64,000 bases of DNA, taken from positions 1 to 64,000 of the forward strand of contig CAVOYU010000014.1 of the NCBI GenBank assembly GCA_963700775.1. The letters are read 5' to 3'. The position numbers and the translations under genes are program-made. How positions within the stretch are numbered: position 1 is the first letter of the stretch; each line of letters starts with the position of its first letter. This stretch comes from Thermohalobaculum sp963700775 (lineage in GTDB: Bacteria > Pseudomonadota > Alphaproteobacteria > Rhodobacterales > Rhodobacteraceae). Positions 58,381-64,000 of this stretch are shown piece after piece. The notes under the pieces are model-generated. The model saw only the letters and a list, made by a program, of their open reading frames with translations. It did not search any database and was not told the DNA's origin.

Positions 58381-58393
58381 TCTGAAAATCAGA
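58381..58393. promoter_or_regulatory. short palindrome in the uppP-gltD intergenic region
   Basis: TCTGA-AAA-TCAGA is a perfect inverted repeat in an AT-rich stretch (58300-58435) that must contain the uppP and gltD promoters. A TTGACT follows at 58402-58407. A regulator is not assigned. Confidence 0.25.
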
Positions 58394-58506
58394 CAGCGCT
58401 ATTGACTTTATTTTTGCCGCTCTTTCCATTACCGAGAGCGAAGTGACCCATTTCGGTGCGAGTCAGCCTTTGGCCGCGCCGCATTTTCCGGAACGGACCC
58501 GCCCCG

Positions 58507-59940
58507 ATGGCCCAGAGGATGCTGAGTTTCGTCTCGCTGGAGCGCGAGATGCCCGAGAAGCGCCCGGCCGGCGAGCGCGCCCATGATTTCGGCGAGATCT
58601 ACCGCGACTATGCGGCGGCCAAGGCGGCGGATCAGGCGTCGCGGTGCTCGCAATGCGGCGTGCCGTTCTGCCAGAACCACTGCCCGCTCCACAACAACAT
58701 CCCGGACTGGCTGAAGCTGACCGCCGAGGGGCGGCTCCGCGAGGCCTACGAGCTGAGCCAGGCCACCAACACCTTCCCCGAGATCTGCGGCCGGATCTGT
58801 CCGCAGGACCGGCTGTGCGAGGGCAACTGCGTCATCGAGCAGTCCGGCCACGGCACGGTCACCATCGGCGCGGTGGAGAAGTACATCACCGACATCGCCT
58901 GGGAGGAGGGCTGGGTCGAGCCCGGCCGGCCGGACGCCGAGCGGCCCGAATCCGTCGGCATCATCGGCGCCGGCCCGGCGGGGCTGGCGGCGGCCGACCG
59001 GCTGCGGCGGATGGGCTTCCAGGTCACTGTCTACGACCGTCACGACCGCGCCGGCGGCCTGATGACCTACGGCATCCCGGGCTTCAAGCTGGAGAAACCG
59101 GTGGTGATGCGCCGGAACGATCAGCTCGCGGCTGCCGGGGTGAGCTTCGTGCAGGGCTGCAATGTGGGCGCGGAGCTTCCGTTCGCCGAGATCCGCGGGA
59201 AGCACGACGCGGTGCTGATCGCGACCGGCGTCTACAAGTCGCGCGACATCGGCGGCCCCGGCGCCGGGCTGGGCGGCATCGTGCAGGCGATCGACTACCT
59301 GACCGCCTCGAACCGCAAGGGCTTCGGCGACGCGGTGCCGGAGTTCGACTCGGGCGGGCTCAATGCCGAGGGCAAGCGGGTGGTGGTGATCGGCGGTGGC
59401 GACACGGCGATGGACTGCGTCCGCACCGCGGTCCGCCAGGGGGCCACCTCGGTCAAATGCCTCTACCGGCGCGACCGCGACAACATGCCGGGCTCGCAGC
59501 GCGAGGTAGCGAATGCCGAGGAGGAGGGGGTCGAGTTCGTCTGGCTGACCGCGCCCAAGGGCTTCACCGGCACGGACCACGTCACGGGGGTGAAGGCCGC
59601 GAAGATGCGGCTCGGCCCGTCGGACAGCACGGGGCGCCAGGCGCCGGAGCCGGTGCCGGGATCGGATTACACCGAGCCCTGCGATCTGGCCATCAAGGCG
59701 CTGGGCTTCGAACCCGAGGAGCTGGTGCGGCTCTGGGGAGTCGAAGGGCTGGAGGTGACGCGCTGGGGCACCGTCAAGGCCGATTTCCGCACCCACGCGA
59801 CCTCACTCGACGGGGTCTACGCGGCCGGAGATATCGTGCGCGGCGCCTCGCTGGTGGTCTGGGCGATCCGCGACGGCCGCGAGGCGGCGGATGCGATCGC
59901 AGCGCGGCTCGACGCCGCGCAGCGGGTGGCGGCGGAATAG
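58507..59940 (+). CDS. gltD: glutamate synthase small subunit (NADPH-dependent, beta chain)
   Basis: A 477-residue flavoprotein that passes electrons from NADPH to GltB. The N-terminal Fe-S region has RCSQCGVPFCQNHCPLHNN and GRICPQDRLCEGNC; the FAD site is VGIIGAGPAGLAAADRLRRM, and the NADPH site is RVVVIGGGDTAMDCVRTAV. A C-terminal GVYAAGDIVRGASLVVWAI closes the FAD domain. Two GFA genes and a small membrane gene separate it from gltB, all on the same strand. Confidence 0.95.
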   Translation: MAQRMLSFVSLEREMPEKRPAGERAHDFGEIYRDYAAAKAADQASRCSQCGVPFCQNHCPLHNNIPDWLKLTAEGRLREAYELSQATNTFPEICGRICPQDRLCEGNCVIEQSGHGTVTIGAVEKYITDIAWEEGWVEPGRPDAERPESVGIIGAGPAGLAAADRLRRMGFQVTVYDRHDRAGGLMTYGIPGFKLEKPVVMRRNDQLAAAGVSFVQGCNVGAELPFAEIRGKHDAVLIATGVYKSRDIGGPGAGLGGIVQAIDYLTASNRKGFGDAVPEFDSGGLNAEGKRVVVIGGGDTAMDCVRTAVRQGATSVKCLYRRDRDNMPGSQREVANAEEEGVEFVWLTAPKGFTGTDHVTGVKAAKMRLGPSDSTGRQAPEPVPGSDYTEPCDLAIKALGFEPEELVRLWGVEGLEVTRWGTVKADFRTHATSLDGVYAAGDIVRGASLVVWAIRDGREAADAIAARLDAAQRVAAE

Positions 59941-59962
59941 GGCGGCGCGAGAGGGACGAAGG

Positions 59963-60373
59963 ATGAGCATCATCGGCCAGTGTCTCTGCGGCGCGGTCCG
60001 CTTCACCGGGATCCCGGACAGGAAGCGCGGCATCAGCGTCTGCCATTGCGGCCAGTGCCGGCGCTGGGCCGGCGGCGGGCCGTTCTTCGCCGTGCGCATG
60101 CAGGGCGGCGTCGCGCTGACCAAGGACGAGGGGCTGGAGTGGTTCCGCTCGTCGGATAAGGGCGAGCGCGGCTTCTGCCGCCACTGCGGCACCTCGCTGT
60201 TCTGGCGCGCGCCCGGGGCGGGGCTGGACGTGGCGGTCTCGGCCGGGTCCCTGGCCGCAGGCCACGGGCTGAAGATCGGCGCCCATATCTGGGTCGACGA
60301 CCAGCCCGGCTACTACGAATTCGCCGACGACGCGCCGCGGCTGACCGCGGCCGAGGCGCTGGCAAGGAGTTGA
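59963..60373 (+). CDS. GFA family zinc protein (copy A in glt region)
   Basis: A 136-residue zinc-binding protein: GQCLCGAVRFTGI, SVCHCGQCRRWAGG and GFCRHCGTSLFWR. The ATG has GAGGGACGAAGG upstream and begins 23 bp after the gltD stop. Enzymatic activity is unproven for most GFA proteins. It shares the Cys pattern with the next gene but otherwise differs, so the pair is an old duplication. Confidence 0.9.
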   Translation: MSIIGQCLCGAVRFTGIPDRKRGISVCHCGQCRRWAGGGPFFAVRMQGGVALTKDEGLEWFRSSDKGERGFCRHCGTSLFWRAPGAGLDVAVSAGSLAAGHGLKIGAHIWVDDQPGYYEFADDAPRLTAAEALARS

Positions 60374-60377
60374 TGCG

Positions 60378-60797
60378 ATGGCCTTGACCGGACGATGCCT
60401 GTGCGGCGCGGCGACGTTCACCGTCGAGGGCGTGCGCGAGAACTTCAGCGCCTGCCATTGCGAGATGTGCCGGCGCTGGGGCTCGGGGCCGTTTCTTTCG
60501 GCCGGCGTCAAGTCGATCGCCTTCGCGGGAGACGAGAATATCGGCCGCTACCGCTCGTCCGACTGGGCCGAGCGCGGCTTTTGCAAGCGCTGCGGCACCA
60601 ACCTGTTCTACCGGCTGGTCGAGATGGACCACTACATCCTCGGCATCGGCGCCTTCGACGACCAGGAGCGCTGGAAGATGACCAGCCAGATCTTCACCGA
60701 CGAGAAGCCGGGCTATTACGACTTCGCCAACCGGACGCGGACGATGACCGGACCGGAGGTGTTCGAAGCCTTCGCCAAGGGGGACCTCGAGGAATGA
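60378..60797 (+). CDS. GFA family zinc protein (copy B in glt region)
   Basis: A 139-residue zinc-binding protein: GRCLCGAATFTVEG, SACHCEMCRRWGSGP and GFCKRCGTNLFYR. It starts 4 bp after copy A stops, so the two are co-translated. The C-terminus (SQIFTDEKPGYYDFAN) resembles GFA members with the PGYY motif. Its stop overlaps the next gene by four bases. Confidence 0.9.
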   Translation: MALTGRCLCGAATFTVEGVRENFSACHCEMCRRWGSGPFLSAGVKSIAFAGDENIGRYRSSDWAERGFCKRCGTNLFYRLVEMDHYILGIGAFDDQERWKMTSQIFTDEKPGYYDFANRTRTMTGPEVFEAFAKGDLEE

Positions 60798-60991
60798 AGG
60801 CCGGCCCCGAGCGCAAGTTCGTCCTGACCGGCTGGTGGCTGTTCGTCGTCAGCGCCGGCTTCTTCATCATCGCGTCGCTGCGGGCCGGCGACATGATCGG
60901 CCTGCTCGGCGCATGCGCCTTCATGGCCGCCAACATCTCGTTCCTGATCCCCTTCTACCGCCGTTCCTCGCACGAGGACCACGAGGACTGA
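60794..60991 (+). CDS. small membrane protein, 65 residues
   Basis: The ATG overlaps the GFA copy B stop (ATGA), and GAGG lies upstream. Two hydrophobic segments, LTGWWLFVVSAGFFIIASLR and MIGLLGACAFMAANISFLIP, are followed by a charged tail rich in His, Glu and Asp. No family is recognised. It ends 4 bp before gltB starts and so is probably co-transcribed with gltD and gltB. Confidence 0.75.
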   Translation: MKAGPERKFVLTGWWLFVVSAGFFIIASLRAGDMIGLLGACAFMAANISFLIPFYRRSSHEDHED

Positions 60992-60995
60992 CGCC

Positions 60996-63900
60996 ATGAC
61001 CGACCGCATCATCGACCAGGGCTGGGTTGAAGCTTACGAGGCCGAGGCCGCGCGCCTCGCCCGAGACGGCATGTACCTGCCTGCGGAGGAGCACGCCTCC
61101 TGCGGCGTCGGGCTGGTCGCCGCCATCGACGGCAAGCCCCGGCGCGAGGTGGTCGAGCACGGCATCACGGCCTTGAAGGCGGTCTGGCACCGGGGCGCGG
61201 TCGATGCCGACGGCAAGACCGGCGACGGGGCCGGCATCCATGTGCAGATCCCGATCGGCTTCTTCTGGGACCAGATCCGCCGCACCGGCCACGAGCCGCA
61301 CGACACGCTCTGCGCCGTCGGCCAGGTCTTCCTGCCGCGCACCAACTTCGCCGCGCAGGAGACCTGCCGGACCATCGTCGAGACCGAGGTGCTGCGGCTC
61401 GGCTACTACATATATGGCTGGCGCCAGGTGCCGGTGAACATCTCGGTGCTCGGCGAGAAGGCCAACGCCACCCGGCCCGCGATCGAGCAGATCCTGATCT
61501 CGAACGTCAAGGGGGTCGACGAGGAGACCTTCGAGCGCGAGCTCTACGTGATCCGGCGGCGGATCGAGAAGGCGGTGGCGCAGGCGCAGATCTCGGGCTT
61601 CTACATCTGCTCGCTCAGCTGCCGGTCGGTGATCTACAAGGGCATGATGCTGGCCGAGCAGGTCGCCGACTTCTACCCGGACCTGCAGGACGCGCGCTTC
61701 GTCAGCGCCTTCGCGATCTACCACCAGCGCTATTCGACCAACACCTTCCCGCAATGGTGGCTGGCACAGCCGTTCCGGATGCTGGCGCATAACGGCGAGA
61801 TAAACACGCTCAAGGGCAACGCCAACTGGATGCGGAGCCACGAGATCCGCATGGCCTCCGCCTTCCTCGGCGAGCTGGCCGAGGACATCAAGCCGATCAT
61901 CCCGAACGGCTCCTCGGACTCGGCGGCGCTCGACGCGGTGTTCGAGGTAATGGTGCGGGCCGGGCGCAACGCGCCGATGGCCAAGACCATGCTGGTGCCC
62001 GAGGCCTGGTCGAACGACGAGTCGATGCCAGAGGCCTGGCGGGCGATGTACGCCTATTCGAACGCGGTGATGGAGCCCTGGGACGGGCCGGCGGCGCTGG
62101 CGATGACCGATGGGCGCTGGGTCTGCGCCGGCATGGACCGAAACGGCCTCAGGCCGATGCGCTATGTGGTGACCGGCGACGGGCTGGTGATCGCCGGCTC
62201 CGAGGTCGGCATGGTTCCGACCGACGAGAGCACCATCCGCGAGAAGGGCCGCCTCGGTCCGGGTCAGATGCTGGCGGTGGACCTTGCCGGTGGCCGGCTG
62301 CTGCACGACACCGAGCTGAAGGACGAGCTGGCCGCCGCGCAGCCCTATGCCGAGTGGATCGAGAAGATCACCGAGGTCTCCGACGCCATCGAGGGCGAGC
62401 CGGAGCGCCGCCTGTTCCGTGGCGCCGAACTGCGGCGGCGCCAAATCGCCGCCGGCTACACGATCGAGGAGCTGGAGACGATCCTGCACCCGATGGCCGA
62501 GGACGCCAAGGAGGCCATCGGCTCGATGGGCGACGACACTCCGGTGGCGGTGCTCTCCGACCTCTACCGGCCGCTCAGCCACTTTTTCCGGCAGAACTTC
62601 AGCCAGGTGACCAACCCGCCGATCGACAGCCTGCGCGAAAGCCGGGTGATGAGCCTCAAGACCCGGTTCGGCAACCTGAAGAACGTGCTCGACCAGGATT
62701 CGAGTCAGACCGAGATCATCACCCTGGAAAGCCCGGTGGTCTCGAACGGCCGGTTCCGCCGGCTGGTCGAGGCCTTCGGCGACAGCCACCGGGTGATCCA
62801 CTGCGTGTTTCCGGCGGCAAGCGGCGACGGCGCGCTCCGCCGGGCGCTGGTCCGGGTGCGGGCCGAGGCCGAGGAAGCGGTGCGCGCCGGGGCCGGGCAT
62901 GTCATCCTGACCGACGAGACGGCGGATGCGGAGAACATCGGAATGCCGATGATCCTCGCCACCTCGGCGGCGCACAGCTGGCTGGTGAGCCGGGGGCTGC
63001 GCACATTCTGCTCGTTGAACGTGCGCTCGGCCGAATGCATCGACCCGCACTACTTCGCGGTGCTGATCGGGGTCGGCGCGACCACGGTCAACGCCTATCT
63101 GGCACAGGATTCGATCCTCGACCGGGCCGAACGCGGGCTGCTCGACGGCATCGGCGTCGAGGCGGCGATCGCCAATTTCCGCGCGGCGGTCGATGGCGGG
63201 CTGCTGAAGATCATGTCGAAGATGGGCATCTCGGTGGTCTCGTCCTATCGTGGCGGCTGCAATTTCGAGGCCGTGGGCCTGGGCCGGGCCCTGGTCGCCG
63301 AATTCTTCCCCGGCATGCCGTCGCGCATCTCGGGGATCGGCGTTGCCGGCATCGAGGCGAAGCTGCGCACGGTCCATGCCAGGGCGTGGGCTTCCGGGGC
63401 CGAGATGCTGCCGATCGGCGGCATCTACAAGGCGCGCCGCAGCGGCGAGGCCCATGCCTGGGGCGCGCAGGTGATCCACGCCATGCAGGCGGCGGTGAGC
63501 CAGAAGAGCTATGCGCTGTGGAAGAAGTACAGCGAGGGCATGGGGCAGCAGAAGCCGATCCACCTGCGCGACCTGCTGGACTTCAAGCCCGGGGCGGCGC
63601 CGGTGCCGCTGGATGAGGTGGAATCGATCACCTCGATCCGCAAGCGCTTCGTCACCCCCGGAATGTCGCTCGGCGCGCTGAGCCCGGAGGCGCACAAGGC
63701 GCTGAACGTGGCCATGAACCGCATCGGCGCCAAGTCCGACAGCGGCGAGGGCGGCGAGGACCCGAAGCATTACCACCCGGAGCCGAACGGCGATAACCCC
63801 TCTGCCAAGATCAAGCAGGTTGCCTCGGGCCGCTTCGGCGTGACCGCCGAGTACCTGAACCAGTGCCAGGAGCTTGAGATCAAGATCGCCCAGGGCGCAA

Positions 63901-64000
63901 AGCCCGGCGAGGGCGGCCAGCTTCCCGGCTTCAAGGTCACCGAGATGATCGCGAAGCTCAGGCACTCGACACCCGGCGTGATGCTGATCTCGCCGCCGCC
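60996..64000 (+). CDS. gltB: glutamate synthase large subunit, partial (C-terminus off window)
   Basis: The first 1001 codons of the large subunit of NADPH-glutamate synthase, which converts glutamine and 2-oxoglutarate to two glutamates. A 35-residue propeptide precedes Cys36 (EEHASCGVGLV), the N-terminal nucleophile of the class II glutaminase domain, with YHQRYSTNTFPQW and HNGEINTLKGN following. The central domain runs from about residue 430, and the FMN-domain start is visible in FVTPGMSLGALSPEAHKAL and AKSDSGEGGEDPKHY. The frame is open to the right edge. It lies 4 bp after the small membrane protein. Confidence 0.97.
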   Translation, partial: MTDRIIDQGWVEAYEAEAARLARDGMYLPAEEHASCGVGLVAAIDGKPRREVVEHGITALKAVWHRGAVDADGKTGDGAGIHVQIPIGFFWDQIRRTGHEPHDTLCAVGQVFLPRTNFAAQETCRTIVETEVLRLGYYIYGWRQVPVNISVLGEKANATRPAIEQILISNVKGVDEETFERELYVIRRRIEKAVAQAQISGFYICSLSCRSVIYKGMMLAEQVADFYPDLQDARFVSAFAIYHQRYSTNTFPQWWLAQPFRMLAHNGEINTLKGNANWMRSHEIRMASAFLGELAEDIKPIIPNGSSDSAALDAVFEVMVRAGRNAPMAKTMLVPEAWSNDESMPEAWRAMYAYSNAVMEPWDGPAALAMTDGRWVCAGMDRNGLRPMRYVVTGDGLVIAGSEVGMVPTDESTIREKGRLGPGQMLAVDLAGGRLLHDTELKDELAAAQPYAEWIEKITEVSDAIEGEPERRLFRGAELRRRQIAAGYTIEELETILHPMAEDAKEAIGSMGDDTPVAVLSDLYRPLSHFFRQNFSQVTNPPIDSLRESRVMSLKTRFGNLKNVLDQDSSQTEIITLESPVVSNGRFRRLVEAFGDSHRVIHCVFPAASGDGALRRALVRVRAEAEEAVRAGAGHVILTDETADAENIGMPMILATSAAHSWLVSRGLRTFCSLNVRSAECIDPHYFAVLIGVGATTVNAYLAQDSILDRAERGLLDGIGVEAAIANFRAAVDGGLLKIMSKMGISVVSSYRGGCNFEAVGLGRALVAEFFPGMPSRISGIGVAGIEAKLRTVHARAWASGAEMLPIGGIYKARRSGEAHAWGAQVIHAMQAAVSQKSYALWKKYSEGMGQQKPIHLRDLLDFKPGAAPVPLDEVESITSIRKRFVTPGMSLGALSPEAHKALNVAMNRIGAKSDSGEGGEDPKHYHPEPNGDNPSAKIKQVASGRFGVTAEYLNQCQELEIKIAQGAKPGEGGQLPGFKVTEMIAKLRHSTPGVMLISPP

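Noticed and set aside
60921..63965. 1014-residue open frame antisense to gltB
   Set aside because: The plus strand encodes an unmistakable glutamate synthase; the antisense translation has no motif.
1..64000. CRISPR array, insertion sequence, prophage or attachment site
   Set aside because: No regularly spaced repeats, transposase, integrase or phage structural genes were seen.

Overview
The window is chromosomal DNA of a high-GC (about 70% by eye) alphaproteobacterium, most likely Rhodobacterales or a close relative. This rests on content and order: rnd-kdsD-lptC-lptA-lptB-rpoN-hpf-ptsN, tlpA/argH-lptM-lysA-DUF4175, Hsp20-DUF1150, an NDUFA9-type protein beside uppP, and gltD near gltB. No phage, insertion sequence, CRISPR array, rRNA or replication origin was seen. 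The only RNA gene is tRNA-Leu(CAG). Both window edges cut genes: a FecR/TPR protein on the left and gltB on the right.

Layout. 1-8.5 kb (minus strand): a complete branched-chain-amino-acid-type ABC transporter (binding protein, LivH, LivM, LivG, LivF) runs directly into a CHASE2 nucleotide cyclase and a FecR/TPR protein, apparently one transcription unit. 8.6-12.5 kb: a kynurenine-formamidase-like hydrolase, a flavin monooxygenase, a TerC protein and a small membrane protein. 12.5-15.6 kb: an acyl-CoA dehydrogenase-fold enzyme with the residue pattern of 3-sulfinopropionyl-CoA desulfinase, divergent from a LysR regulator. 15.6-19.4 kb: a giant DUF2339 membrane protein and a BASS-like carrier. 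19.6-24.8 kb: an FAD/GcvT oxidoreductase, a class III aminotransferase, a PduO-type cobalamin adenosyltransferase and a lytic transglycosylase. 25-28.8 kb: etfB (broken frame), etfA, an NYN/LOTUS protein and 3-hydroxybutyryl-CoA dehydrogenase. 28.9-34.6 kb: two YceI proteins with cytochrome b561, a GFA protein, a Crp/Fnr regulator, an exported amidohydrolase and a YbaK protein. 34.6-40.7 kb: tlpA, argH, lptM, lysA and DUF4175.

41-44.6 kb holds a three-gene sugar/polysaccharide cassette (C-methyltransferase, glucose-1-phosphate cytidylyltransferase, PIG-L deacetylase) flanked by AT-richer DNA, then an unknown small protein. 45-48.6 kb: a DHDPS-family protein, pyrC, pyrE, Hsp20 and DUF1150. 48.7-55.3 kb: the LPS-transport and nitrogen-regulation block. 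55.3-64 kb: tRNA-Leu, a frameshifted PCu(A)C copper chaperone, the NDUFA9-like protein, uppP, gltD, two GFA proteins, a small membrane protein and gltB.

Main points for a second look: two single-base frameshifts (etfB, PCu(A)C) in otherwise intact genes; a cyclase whose purine-specifying positions are Glu and Lys instead of the usual Lys and Asp/Thr; the desulfinase-type acyl-CoA dehydrogenase with its LysR partner; and the linkage of a Liv transporter to cyclase plus FecR/TPR. Most of the rest is ordinary housekeeping gene content. Family names come from recognition of motifs and lengths by eye; no database search was run.
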